Positions 25,465 to 33,488 of a stretch of 44,425 nt of DNA are shown in pieces. The notes beneath the pieces were generated by a model. That model was given only the letters and a program-made list of their open reading frames with translations, did no database searches and had not been told where the DNA came from. The DNA comes from a virus. Position numbers and translations under genes: made by a program. Position 1 is the stretch's first letter; each line of letters begins with the position of its first letter. The stretch lies in the IMG/VR virus record IMGVR_UViG_3300030045_000010, positions 1-44,425 of that record; one strand, written 5' to 3'.

Positions 25465-26374
25465 AAGCGTCGGAAGGATCCCGAAACCCTAGCATCACGG
25501 GAAATCTGGGTGCTTCCTTCGACCCGGTGGGGAAGAACTTGTACTTGGCGATTCGGCCCGCCAGGGTGTCGCGATCCCGCCACAGGGCCAGACGCTCCTC
25601 CGCGGTGAACCCGCCGCCGATCCCGAACTCCACGCCGGTCTCGGGGTCCTTGCAGAGCAGCGTGCCCAGCGCCCCACCGCCGACTTTCCCCGCCTTCGCC
25701 GTGGACCGCTTGGCGTGCCCCAGGGCGTCGGTGGTCTTTTCGTTCTCGTTGTGCATTAGCTCCTCGTAGCCGACCACCAGGGCCTCGGCGTCGGAGAACC
25801 GCTTCACCTTCAGGAGGTAGCCCTCGCGCACCGTGGCGCGACCGCACTTGTACGGCCCATCCACCGACCGCACCATCGCGCCCTCGTAGCCCTGGTCCAG
25901 GTAGTCCTGCTCGGCCGCGAGAAGCTCCTCGGCGTTGTGGACGAGCTTCTGGGCCACCAGCTGCATGGGGATGTGGAGGCGCGACCTGGCCGCCCGGTGG
26001 GATGCACTGCCCAGGTCCCCGTGGTAGCGATCGTTGAACCCACGGGCAGGGCTGTAGACGTCGAACACGTGGAACAGCACGTTCGGCTCGCCCAGCACCG
26101 CCATCACGCCGCTGGTCGTGTCCCGGAACGCCGTGGGGCTGGTGGGCGGCCCCACGATGAGTTCTCCGTCGTACCCCTCCAGGAGGGCGTGCCCCAGGAC
26201 CTTCTGAACGTGGGCGTTGCGGATGGGCTTGAGGTTTCGGCTGTAGACCACACCTCCGAAGACCACCGCCCGCACGCCGTCGAGCTTGGGGCTGACGTAG
26301 CTGGGGAACACGGGAAGCTGGCCGGCGGGCAGGGCCTCGGCGAGCATGGGTTTGAAGCCGGCGGGGATGGTCAT
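25463..26374 (-). CDS. ATP-dependent DNA ligase
   Basis: A 303-residue protein sealing DNA nicks during phage replication. Nucleotidyltransferase motifs are clear: motif I SPKLDGVRA with the adenylated Lys30, an R-N motif (SRNLK), motif III FHVFDV, motif IV DQGYEGAMVRS, and motif V LLKVKRF. A C-terminal OB-fold domain with GIGGGFTAEERLALW follows. ATG at 26374 is preferred because it overlaps the previous gene's stop (ATGA); an in-frame ATG at 26410 would add 12 residues. Confidence 0.9.
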   Translation of the reverse strand: MTIPAGFKPMLAEALPAGQLPVFPSYVSPKLDGVRAVVFGGVVYSRNLKPIRNAHVQKVLGHALLEGYDGELIVGPPTSPTAFRDTTSGVMAVLGEPNVLFHVFDVYSPARGFNDRYHGDLGSASHRAARSRLHIPMQLVAQKLVHNAEELLAAEQDYLDQGYEGAMVRSVDGPYKCGRATVREGYLLKVKRFSDAEALVVGYEELMHNENEKTTDALGHAKRSTAKAGKVGGGALGTLLCKDPETGVEFGIGGGFTAEERLALWRDRDTLAGRIAKYKFFPTGSKEAPRFPVMLGFRDPSDA

Positions 26375-26739
26375 GGGTTGGGTCCCAGGGAAAGGCGAAG
26401 CGGCCTCCAAGCGAGGTCCACCGGAGGGTGGAGGGTCTGTTGTGCCAGGAAGTCTTGCCGCACGCGCTCCATCTCCTCGGTGGGCTTGCGGCAGCGGCCC
26501 ACCCGAAGGACAGCGATGCGAGAACTGCGGATCTTTCGGATCCTCCTGGGAACCTTCCCGGGCACCAGGATGACGCAGATCCGCATCTCCACCGACATCT
26601 TCGCAGCCAGGGCCGCGATCTCGGTGCGCCCGCGCAGGGAGGCTGTGCCGAACAGGAAGTGGAAGTAGTTCTCCGGCTTGAAGTGGTTCAAGGTCTCCTT
26701 CGTAACAGGGGCGACCAAGGGAATGTTAACGATTTCCAT
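26371..26739 (-). CDS. Hypothetical protein upstream of the ligase
   Basis: A 122-residue basic protein. The N-terminal half has a beta/alpha pattern (EIVNIPLVAPVTKETLNHFK, then RICVILVPGKVPRR). The C-terminal half is Arg-rich (RKPTEEMERVRQDFLAQQ). Not recognised. GGAGGG lies about 8 bases before the ATG, and it overlaps both neighbours by short, typical operon overlaps. Confidence 0.62.
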   Translation of the reverse strand: MEIVNIPLVAPVTKETLNHFKPENYFHFLFGTASLRGRTEIAALAAKMSVEMRICVILVPGKVPRRIRKIRSSRIAVLRVGRCRKPTEEMERVRQDFLAQQTLHPPVDLAWRPLRLSLGPNP

Positions 26740-27046
26740 GTGGTACGCCCTCCAGCACCCGCACCGTGAACTCCAGGCGCACCCCGTCGTGGAACTCGAC
26801 CACGCGCTTGGCGCCAGCGGTCTTCTTGGAGCGCGTGAGCTTCTTCAACCACCGCAACACCGGCGGGAGGTCCTTGGCGAGTGACTTCCCCACCTGTGCC
26901 TGGAGCACCCAGGCGGAGGCCGCCAGGAGCGTCTCGTCGGAGCGGTCCACGAACAGGCCGGGCTTCTTCGTGACGGCGTCCACGTCGAACGCACCGACGA
27001 CGTCGCGGCTGGGGATGTAGGCGATGTGGGCATCTTTGATTTTCAT
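26726..27046 (-). CDS. Hypothetical protein
   Basis: A 106-residue protein starting KIKDAHIAYIPSRDVVGAFD, with an Ala/Leu-rich helix in the middle and a beta-like C-terminus (KRVVEFHDGVRLEFTVRVLE). No family recognised. ATG at 27046 has a GGAG site and overlaps the upstream stop (ATGA). Confidence 0.62.
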   Translation of the reverse strand: MKIKDAHIAYIPSRDVVGAFDVDAVTKKPGLFVDRSDETLLAASAWVLQAQVGKSLAKDLPPVLRWLKKLTRSKKTAGAKRVVEFHDGVRLEFTVRVLEGVPHGNR

Positions 27047-27507
27047 GGGTTCTCCGGTTCGTTGGAAGGTTGCGGGCACTCGCCCGTGGCGTAGCCCGCC
27101 TTGTCAACCACGAGACACAGCGGCGGGTTCTTCGTGGCGTCGATGCACTTCTGCACGTCCTCGGGAATGGGTACCCGGACGAGGTGGGCGTGCGGATGGC
27201 CCATGGGGTCGTCGCAGATCGAGACGGTGGGCGTGCCGTCGCGGGCGATCCGCCAGTAGCACCAGATCTCGACGAACTTCTTTGTCGGGATCCGGTTGGC
27301 TTTACCTAAAACGAAATCAAAGCAACGCTGCTCCCTCGCGTCCAAGAAGATCCCGGCAGCTTTCTTGCGAGCAACAACCCTATACAGCTGCGGAGAATAC
27401 CCTCGCTCGTCAGGCTCTCCATTTGGCCAGACGAAATCTTCCAGATGCTGAAGATCTCTGCGCTCCTCCGGGACGGGCTTCTTCGTCGTGAACCATGGAC
27501 GCTTCAT
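27043..27507 (-). CDS. Hypothetical protein
   Basis: A 154-residue protein, beginning KRPWFTTKKPVPEERRD, with a basic/aromatic middle (REQRCFDFVLGKANRIPTKK, EIWCYWRIARDG) and a HPHAHLVRVPIPEDV stretch. The family is unknown. It may act on nucleic acids given the basic character and location, but nothing specific can be seen. ATG at 27507 is chosen; upstream in-frame codons lie in the neighbouring genes. Confidence 0.6.
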   Translation of the reverse strand: MKRPWFTTKKPVPEERRDLQHLEDFVWPNGEPDERGYSPQLYRVVARKKAAGIFLDAREQRCFDFVLGKANRIPTKKFVEIWCYWRIARDGTPTVSICDDPMGHPHAHLVRVPIPEDVQKCIDATKNPPLCLVVDKAGYATGECPQPSNEPENP

Positions 27508-27665
27508 GCCGCCACCCCCGAATTCGCGTCCCGCAGTTGTCGGATGATGTTCTGGGCGCCCTCCAGAGCGCCCGCCCTGGTCTCGGCCTGCTCCTCCAGG
27601 TCCTTCACCCTCTGTTCCAAGATTTTCACCTTCTGCTCGGTGGTCTCTTCCTTCCAGACGATCAT
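27504..27665 (-). CDS. Small coiled-coil protein
   Basis: A 53-residue protein consisting mostly of one amphipathic coiled coil (TEQKVKILEQRVKDLEEQAE). A strong AAGGAGA site precedes the ATG at 27665. It overlaps ThyX upstream and the next gene downstream by ATGA. It may be a dimerising adaptor; function unknown. Confidence 0.65.
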   Translation of the reverse strand: MIVWKEETTEQKVKILEQRVKDLEEQAETRAGALEGAQNIIRQLRDANSGVAA

Positions 27666-28486
27666 CCGGCGATCTCCTTCTTGGCTTTGAGGTACCCGGA
27701 GATCCACGAAGCGAACACCTGAATTTCCGACTGGGCATGGGCGTCGTCACGGAGCTTCAGGAAGGCCTCCCAATCCCGGTCGAACCCGCATGTCCAGAAT
27801 TTGGTCATGGTCTCCACGGGCATGCATCCGCGGGCGATCTCGTTGGGCCATCCGGCGTTCAGGCGGCGCAGGTACTCAGTTTCACAGGCCTTCCAGAAGT
27901 GGTTCTCTTCCGTCTCCCCGGCAGGCGTGAACCCCATCGGGATGTTGGTGGGGTCGGTGTCGGGATCAGAGATGAAGTCCGGGGCCTGCCCGTAGAACTC
28001 CCAAGCCACCCGGCTCCCCTTGGTATACCGGCGGCTCATCTCCAGGTAGGCGAAGGAGCGATGGCGCATCCACTGGCGGGCCACGAAGATGGGAGCCTCC
28101 ACGAGGAAGGCGGAAGCCGCCCTCAGGCGCGTTCCCCGCTCCGACACCGCTTCGGCAAAGTAGTGCCGCCAGAAGTTGGGGGAATTCGGATCGTTGATCG
28201 GGAACCGGTGGCGGAGGGAAGCGTAGGGCAAGGCCAACTCGGAGCAGTCTGACCACGGCACGAACTCCAGCACGCTCTCGTGCTTCATCTGATTCACCAC
28301 CCGGTCGAAGTGGGCCATGTAGTCCTCCGCTTCCCCGAGGCCGTGGGACAGGCGGGCGATCTTGGACACCCAACATTTGGCGTGCAGCACGGACTTCCTG
28401 GAGTCCCAGGGATCGTAGGCGACGATGCTTCCCACCCTGCCCAGGCGGCTTTGCAACTCGACAACGGCTGTTTTTGGTTCGATCAC
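27662..28486 (-). CDS. thyX: FAD-dependent thymidylate synthase ThyX
   Basis: A 274-residue enzyme converting dUMP to dTMP with FAD and methylene-tetrahydrofolate. The ThyX signature RHR-x7-S is at residues about 141-151 (RHRSFAYLEMS, then RRYT). The usual late motif appears as ARGCMPVETMTKFW followed by a FLKLRDDAHAQSE segment. It raises dTTP supply for phage replication. GTG at 28486 has a GAGGAGG site and overlaps the HNH stop. It is slightly longer than typical ThyX. Confidence 0.93.
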   Translation of the reverse strand: MIEPKTAVVELQSRLGRVGSIVAYDPWDSRKSVLHAKCWVSKIARLSHGLGEAEDYMAHFDRVVNQMKHESVLEFVPWSDCSELALPYASLRHRFPINDPNSPNFWRHYFAEAVSERGTRLRAASAFLVEAPIFVARQWMRHRSFAYLEMSRRYTKGSRVAWEFYGQAPDFISDPDTDPTNIPMGFTPAGETEENHFWKACETEYLRRLNAGWPNEIARGCMPVETMTKFWTCGFDRDWEAFLKLRDDAHAQSEIQVFASWISGYLKAKKEIAG

Positions 28487-28866
28487 GAGAGCACCTCCTC
28501 GAAGTGAAATTTCACGCGCGGCACCTTCGCCACGCGCAGCAACTTGAAGTCCACGGCCATGCGGATGTGGCAGTCTTCCAGGGCGAGCATCACCTCCGCC
28601 CGGATCAGGCCACGGAACTCCTCCACGGAGAGCGCGCCCTTGCGCTGGTTGCACCGGGTACAGGCCGGGAACCAGTTGTCCTCGTCGTTCCCGCCCCTGG
28701 TGTGCCCCAGGAGCTTGACCATGTCGTCCTTCCACGTCCGGCGCACCGGCACCCGGTGGTCGACGTGCCAGAGCTTGCCCAGCGGGTTCCCGCAGTAGGC
28801 GCAGTGGCCGTCGAACATCTGCCGGACCTTCTCACGTTGCGCTGGAGAAATCCTTGGTAGGCACAT
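28483..28866 (-). CDS. HNH endonuclease
   Basis: A 127-residue protein with a complete HNH core: a CAYC zinc pair (about residues 23-26), WHVDHRVPVR (catalytic His in DHR), GGNDEDNWFPAC and CTRCN (second Cys pair) followed by RKG. It cleaves DNA; it may be a freestanding homing or a packaging/recombination endonuclease. It lies between a DnaJ-like gene and thyX in the operon. ATG at 28866 starts one base after the DnaJ-like stop. The C-terminal 50 residues are helical then beta. Confidence 0.82.
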   Translation of the reverse strand: MCLPRISPAQREKVRQMFDGHCAYCGNPLGKLWHVDHRVPVRRTWKDDMVKLLGHTRGGNDEDNWFPACTRCNQRKGALSVEEFRGLIRAEVMLALEDCHIRMAVDFKLLRVAKVPRVKFHFEEVLS

Positions 28867-28867
28867 C

Positions 28868-29206
28868 TCAGGCAGGCTTTCCGACCGGCAATCCCGTGCC
28901 CTTGCACACCCCGCACACGATCTCGGGCCCGGCCACGAACCCCTTGGAGACGACCACCAGGCCCTTCCCCCGGCACTTGGGGCACGCCGCACGGTCCAGC
29001 TTCTTGTAGAGCTTCAGACCGTCGTCCGTCTTCCGCCGGACCTTCACGTCACGCAGGCCAGCCCAGGCCTCGGCGAGGTCCGCCATCCTCCCGGCGTCTC
29101 CGCCCTTGTCCGGGTGGTTCGCCTGGCACAGGCCCATGTACGCCGCGCGCAGGACCTGCGGGGCGGCGTTCGGGTGGACTCCGAGGGTTTCGTAGGGGTC
29201 GTTCAC
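28868..29206 (-). CDS. DnaJ-like co-chaperone with zinc motif
   Basis: A 112-residue protein: an N-terminal J-domain (DPYETLGVHPNAAPQVLRAA, then an HPDK motif in CQANHPDKGG) followed by one pair of zinc motifs, CPKCRGKG and CGVCKGTG. It lacks the Gly/Phe region and the C-terminal substrate domain of full DnaJ. Small phage J-proteins could recruit host Hsp70 (DnaK) for replication or assembly. The GTG start at 29206 overlaps the methyltransferase stop (GTGA) and is preceded by the CTTCAACC leader. Confidence 0.82.
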   Translation of the reverse strand: MNDPYETLGVHPNAAPQVLRAAYMGLCQANHPDKGGDAGRMADLAEAWAGLRDVKVRRKTDDGLKLYKKLDRAACPKCRGKGLVVVSKGFVAGPEIVCGVCKGTGLPVGKPA

Positions 29207-29243
29207 TTCGCTTTTCCTTTGGTTGAAGATTTCGCAGCATGCT
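29203..29243 (-). repeat. 41-bp direct repeat, copy 1 (after methyltransferase)
   Basis: Bases 29203-29243 match 30888-30928 with 2 mismatches (31 identical bases then two differences). They encode the shared C-terminal KSSTKGKAK and carry the CTTCAACCAAAGGAA leader before the next start. The pair flanks the methyltransferase gene. Confidence 0.92.
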
Positions 29244-30891
29244 CGATCGCTTGGCCGATCCAAAAAATGACGGCGGTACACATGGAGTTACCCAAGGCCT
29301 TGTACCGTGGGCCGTCCGGGCAGAGTTCTGCGGGCTTCCCACGCCACGGGATCTTCGTGTACCCTGTGGGGAAGTTTTGAAGTTTCTCACATTCCGTGGG
29401 CGTGAGGCGACGGACTTGGGCGTCCCCGTAGATGTGCTGGCGCGCCTCCATCCCGCCGTCGCTGTTGTTCCGGGGGTTGGTGCGCACCGGTTGGGCGACC
29501 GTGGGGCAGAGGACATGGGGCTTGTCACCGCCTCCGGACGACGCCCGCAGCGTGAAGCCCACCTCATCGCCGAGTTCGCAGGCTGCGCCGCCTTCCCGCC
29601 CCCGCAGGGCCACGGCAACCGCACCACCACCACGCCCGGTACCGTCCTCCGAAGCGTCAAACCCTTCCGCATGGAGCGTGTGGAAGACGTCGCCGGTCGC
29701 ACACTGAGCGACCGCCGCCCCCTGTGGGCAGGTCAGCGCCGCCGTCTTGGGCGTATCCGTCGTCGTCGGAAGCTGCGCGGCCTGGGCATTGTGGTGGAAA
29801 GCGACGATGGTTGCCCGATCCGTGCCGTTGACCTTTCCATGGGCTTTGGGAGAGTCGCTCGCGCTCCGCAGCGTGGCCGCAACCTCCGGAGCAACCACGA
29901 ACGTCTCGCTCTCGAAGTCCAGCCGCCCGCTGGCGCTGGCGCTGGCGTTCCGTGCCGTCGCCACGTCGATCGGGCCAGCGGTGTTGTTCCCGCCGAAGCA
30001 GACCATCTGGCCGTCCACCTGAGTTTTCACAGGCTTCGCGACACCGGAGTCGTCCCAGCCAATCGTCCCACGGCCCTTCATGGAGGACTGCCGGAACGTC
30101 GCAGCTACCGGATCCTGGCCGGTGCTTTCGCCGATCCTTTGGAGGCGGCTGGCGGTGAGGCAGGGCGTGACGTATCCTTCGCAGGCCTCGTCAGTTCCTG
30201 GGAGGCCACCGCCAGAAGTGCGCGACGCAAGAGTTCCGGCAGGGCTTTGCCCCGCTTCTCGGCTCGGCGGAGAATCCCGGCGCAGGCTTTCGGGCTCAAG
30301 GAGAATCGGGGGTCTGCCGGCCCAATCTCCAAAGTCGAGGAGAGCGAACACGCGACGGCGCCGCTGCGCCACTCCGAACCATTGCGCGTCCAGCACGCTC
30401 CACTCGACGAGGCCGTTCGGCCCCACCGCCGCGCCTTCCGAGCCCCAGCCGTGCTCGGGGACTTCGACTCCGGCGCCAGATAGCGCCCCAACCACTTCTG
30501 CAAAGTCTCTTCCGGACTGGCTGGAGAAGGCACCTGGGACGTTCTCCCAGAGGGCGAAACGGGCACCGCACTCTTCGTGGGCCCACTTGACGATTTCGAT
30601 GGCTTGAAAAAAGAGACCACTGCGAGCACCTCCGATTCCCTCACGTTTTCCTGCGACAGACAAATCTTGGCATGGCGATCCGAAGATCACGACATCCAGC
30701 TTCCCAAGGCCCCGCACCACTTCGCGAGTGATTTTCGTCACGTCGCCCAGGTTCGGCACCGAAGGGTAGTGCTCCCGAAGCACCGCGCACGGGAACGGCT
30801 CGATCTCCGCCACGGCGGCGCACTTCCAGCCCAGCGGACCCCAGGCGACGCTTGCCGCCTCGATCCCGCTGAACAACGACAGGTATCTCAC
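29203..30891 (-). CDS. C5-cytosine DNA methyltransferase
   Basis: A 562-residue methyltransferase: motif I LSLFSGIEAAS, motif IV FGSPCQDLS (catalytic Cys74), motif VI ENVPG, motif VIII QRRRRVFALL, and C-terminal motifs IX-X (RRLTPTECEKLQNFP, ALGNSM). Between VIII and IX lies an unusually long variable region (about residues 190-470) with repeated T-L-x-A/S-R units, the target recognition part; its length could mean several recognition sites. It likely protects phage DNA from restriction. GTG at 30891 overlaps the primase-helicase stop. The gene is flanked by a 41-bp direct repeat. Confidence 0.92.
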   Translation of the reverse strand: MRYLSLFSGIEAASVAWGPLGWKCAAVAEIEPFPCAVLREHYPSVPNLGDVTKITREVVRGLGKLDVVIFGSPCQDLSVAGKREGIGGARSGLFFQAIEIVKWAHEECGARFALWENVPGAFSSQSGRDFAEVVGALSGAGVEVPEHGWGSEGAAVGPNGLVEWSVLDAQWFGVAQRRRRVFALLDFGDWAGRPPILLEPESLRRDSPPSREAGQSPAGTLASRTSGGGLPGTDEACEGYVTPCLTASRLQRIGESTGQDPVAATFRQSSMKGRGTIGWDDSGVAKPVKTQVDGQMVCFGGNNTAGPIDVATARNASASASGRLDFESETFVVAPEVAATLRSASDSPKAHGKVNGTDRATIVAFHHNAQAAQLPTTTDTPKTAALTCPQGAAVAQCATGDVFHTLHAEGFDASEDGTGRGGGAVAVALRGREGGAACELGDEVGFTLRASSGGGDKPHVLCPTVAQPVRTNPRNNSDGGMEARQHIYGDAQVRRLTPTECEKLQNFPTGYTKIPWRGKPAELCPDGPRYKALGNSMCTAVIFWIGQAIEHAAKSSTKGKAK

Positions 30892-30928
30892 TTCGCTTTT
30901 CCTTTGGTTGAAGATTTCACAGCACGCA
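30888..30928 (-). repeat. 41-bp direct repeat, copy 2 (before methyltransferase)
   Basis: Second copy of the repeat at 29203-29243. It covers the end of the primase-helicase gene and the start region of the methyltransferase. Confidence 0.92.
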
Positions 30929-33005
30929 CAACTGGCTCGGAAGGCCGTAGGAACCCACGCTCCGCGTCGTAGGCCTTCGCGGGGTCCGCCACCGTCGCGC
31001 CTGGGCGCATGTCCCACAGCGGGTTGACTCCGTCTTTCGTGGTGAAGATCCCGACGGGCACGCTTCCCGAACGCTTGAGCGCCCGGATGATCCCGCCGGA
31101 GGATGTCTTCTTCCGGCCATCGGGGTCGAACATCTCGAGCAGCGCGTTGGCCGTCCAGAACCGATGCTTCACCACGGTGGATCCCACCCGCAGGACGGTG
31201 TCCGGGTCACGGCGCAGGTCGTGGAGCCAACGCTCCAGCTCGCTCATGGCGTCGGAAACCATCTCCGTCTTCGCGGCGGTCTTCAGCGCGCGGGCCTGGG
31301 GGTTGAAGTCGCCGAGGTCCAGGTGCTCGAAGTAGTAGCGCAATGCGGCCGGGCCCTTGCCGTCTGACTCTTTGAGCCAGTGGCGGTAGGAGAGGTAGAA
31401 CTCGTCGGACAGCGGCGTGGCCGGGGTCTCGTGGACGAAGCATCGGCGATCGGTCTCGTCCAGCTGGAGCGCGTCAGGATGGTTCGAGACGAGGTAGTAG
31501 TTGACGTGGGACGGGATCGAGTAGCCGGGGAGGTATTTGATGTTGAGCTGGACCCGCTCCTCGGTAATCATTTCCTTCAGCCGGTCCATCATACCCCGCT
31601 TGTCCATCCCGGAGATCTCCTCCCCCATGATGAACTGCTTGTTCTCGGCCCAGCCGTTGAACGCCCCCGCGAGCTGGGTGTTCCCGATCTTGTCGTAGTT
31701 CGAGCCGTAGATCCGTTGCATGGTCTCGCCGATGAACGACTTTCCCGTGCCGCCGGTGCGGCCCCACAGAATCACCGCGGTGGCGAGCTTGGCGCCGGGG
31801 AACTGGATGGGGTAGGCGAGCCACCGCTCGAACCATGTGCGCGACTCTGGGAACCCTTCGAACATGAAGTCCATGAGGTTCAGCCACGGGGTCACGTCGC
31901 CCTCCACCGAGGCACACCCCCACCCACGCCAGGCGTTGAGGGCAGGCTTCCCGTCGGAGGTGACCGCGGCCTCGGGCTGGCCAGGGGCGTAGGTGAAGCA
32001 CTGCGTCGCCGCACGGCCGAGCCACTTGAGCCAGGCGTCCGCGGCGGACTTCCGTGTCAGGGTGCCCTTCTCCGTCAGGGCCGTGATGTGGCGATCGGAG
32101 TAGGCGTGGGAGACGAACGCGGTGGGGGCGAGCTTTTGGAAGTCGGAGCGACGGACCACGAAGCCAGGGTCGCGAACGTAGACGACCTCCTCGTTCAGCC
32201 GGTGGAGCACCTGGGCGTCCGCGAACGGGACGGCTTCCTTGCGGCACTGCTCCAGGCCCGCGACCCCGCGCTCCACGAGGTAGTCGTCCAGGCCGTTCTT
32301 GTGTCCGTCGATCTTGGCCGGCAGGCGCACGATGGTGGGGAAGGCGGAGAGGCGGGTGAGTTCCTTGGCGAGGCAGACCTCGGCGGCCATCACGTCGGGG
32401 TTCGAGGAGGCGTCGGAGTCGTAGCAGATGTAGACCCTGCGTCCGACCCAGTTGATCTGCTCGAGCGAGGGGATCAGGTGCATCACCCGCTTGGTGCTCT
32501 TGAAGCACCAGACCCCACCCAGCCCGATGCACGGGATCCCCTGGGTGGTGGCGCACGCGGCCTTGAGCTCGCCCTCGGTGATCCAGATGTCGATCGCAGA
32601 GTCTTGGAGGGCTTCTTCCCAGTGGAGGCTTGGCGAGAAGTAGGCCTCGTTCAGCGTCCCGCCGAGCTGTCCGTAGCGTTGCGGCTTGGTTCCCGTTTGC
32701 TTTTCGAAGCCCGACCTTGTATCCTCTAGATAGCGAAAACGAAAAAACCCAGTTTCTTCGCCAGACGGCGTGAAGTAGGGAATCTTGAAACCAGCCTTGG
32801 CGACGTACAGCCCAAGAGACTTCGCCCCGGCGGCATCCGTGGGCGCGAAGTGGTGGTCGTCGATGATCTCGGGATCGTCGAGCATGGACTCCTGGAGCTT
32901 CTCGTGGAACTTCTCCAGGAGCTTCTCGCTCAACTTCGTCTCAGCCGGTGGGGCCTTCGGCGGGGGTGCCGTGGGCACCTTTGCCTTGACGGACTTTTTG
33001 GGCAT
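30888..33005 (-). CDS. Primase-helicase, Toprim plus superfamily 3-type helicase
   Basis: A 705-residue replication protein. After a low-complexity Pro/Lys/Ala start come a Toprim-like domain (WITEGELKAACATTQGIPCI, then VYICYDSDASSNPDV) and a helicase domain of DUF5906/SF3 type: Walker A GRTGGTGKSF (about residue 418), acidic motif QFIMGEEISGMDK and sensor HVNYYLVSNHPD. It would prime and unwind DNA at phage forks together with the family A polymerase. The last nine residues KSSTKGKAK are identical to the end of the methyltransferase. ATG at 33005 lies one base from the previous stop. Confidence 0.85.
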   Translation of the reverse strand: MPKKSVKAKVPTAPPPKAPPAETKLSEKLLEKFHEKLQESMLDDPEIIDDHHFAPTDAAGAKSLGLYVAKAGFKIPYFTPSGEETGFFRFRYLEDTRSGFEKQTGTKPQRYGQLGGTLNEAYFSPSLHWEEALQDSAIDIWITEGELKAACATTQGIPCIGLGGVWCFKSTKRVMHLIPSLEQINWVGRRVYICYDSDASSNPDVMAAEVCLAKELTRLSAFPTIVRLPAKIDGHKNGLDDYLVERGVAGLEQCRKEAVPFADAQVLHRLNEEVVYVRDPGFVVRRSDFQKLAPTAFVSHAYSDRHITALTEKGTLTRKSAADAWLKWLGRAATQCFTYAPGQPEAAVTSDGKPALNAWRGWGCASVEGDVTPWLNLMDFMFEGFPESRTWFERWLAYPIQFPGAKLATAVILWGRTGGTGKSFIGETMQRIYGSNYDKIGNTQLAGAFNGWAENKQFIMGEEISGMDKRGMMDRLKEMITEERVQLNIKYLPGYSIPSHVNYYLVSNHPDALQLDETDRRCFVHETPATPLSDEFYLSYRHWLKESDGKGPAALRYYFEHLDLGDFNPQARALKTAAKTEMVSDAMSELERWLHDLRRDPDTVLRVGSTVVKHRFWTANALLEMFDPDGRKKTSSGGIIRALKRSGSVPVGIFTTKDGVNPLWDMRPGATVADPAKAYDAERGFLRPSEPVVRAVKSSTKGKAK

Positions 33006-33006
33006 C

Positions 33007-33387
33007 TCACCGGGCCAGGGCGGATGTGCTCGGCTGCAGTTCCTGGAACGTGGTGCGCACGTCCGGCTCGTTTCGGACGCCCTCCAGGTGCTTTCGCAAA
33101 GCCTCCGAGACTGCGGAGGTCAGCGTACGCCTGGGCTTGAGGTGGGGGTAGATCCCGTTGATCGCGGCGAGCACCCGGGCGGATTCCGTGCGGCGGCTCT
33201 CCTGGAGACGCTCACGGCGCTCGGGCGGCAACGCGGCCTCGGCCTCCGTGAGCTTCACGAACTTCTTGGCGGCGGCGCGCAGGGCCGGGACGTCCGACTG
33301 GCAAAGCCCTTGCGACGCGATCCAAGCGTCGATGGCCTGCCGGTGGTCCCCGATGTTGACGAAGACGTTCTGTTCGTGGGTGCTCAT
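33007..33387 (-). CDS. Hypothetical protein
   Basis: A 126-residue, charged, helical protein (TEAEAALPPERRERLQESRR), with a segment GIYPHLKPRRTLTSAVSEALR. Not recognised. It has a GGAGG site before the ATG and lies directly before the primase-helicase, so it may assist replication; this rests on position only. Confidence 0.6.
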   Translation of the reverse strand: MSTHEQNVFVNIGDHRQAIDAWIASQGLCQSDVPALRAAAKKFVKLTEAEAALPPERRERLQESRRTESARVLAAINGIYPHLKPRRTLTSAVSEALRKHLEGVRNEPDVRTTFQELQPSTSALAR

Positions 33388-33488
33388 GGTTGAAAATCCT
33401 CCAGTGAAGTCAGCAATATAGTTCCGACCAAATACGCCGGGCGTGGTGTTGCTTGGGAAAAGATCGTGCCAAGCGAAAACTCAGAAAC
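33388..33488. other. Intergenic gap with no clear element
   Basis: A 101-base gap separates the UDG-like gene from the 126-residue hypothetical. On the - strand a TATATT box occurs near 33411 but lacks a convincing -35 at 16-18 bases. No hairpin with a T run was found. Confidence 0.3.

Noticed and set aside
26375-26410. Ligase start at 26410
   Set aside because: The added 12 residues have no ligase feature and ATG 26374 is stop-coupled to the previous gene; kept only as an alternative.
27043-27750. 235-residue protein covering 27043-27750 on the - strand
   Set aside because: Its first 81 codons overlap thyX and the coiled-coil gene in another frame and are Arg/Gly/Pro-rich; ATG 27507 gives the plausible protein.
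33405-33420. TATATT box as a promoter before the 33007-33387 gene
   Set aside because: No acceptable -35 box 16-18 bases upstream; one hexamer alone is not evidence.
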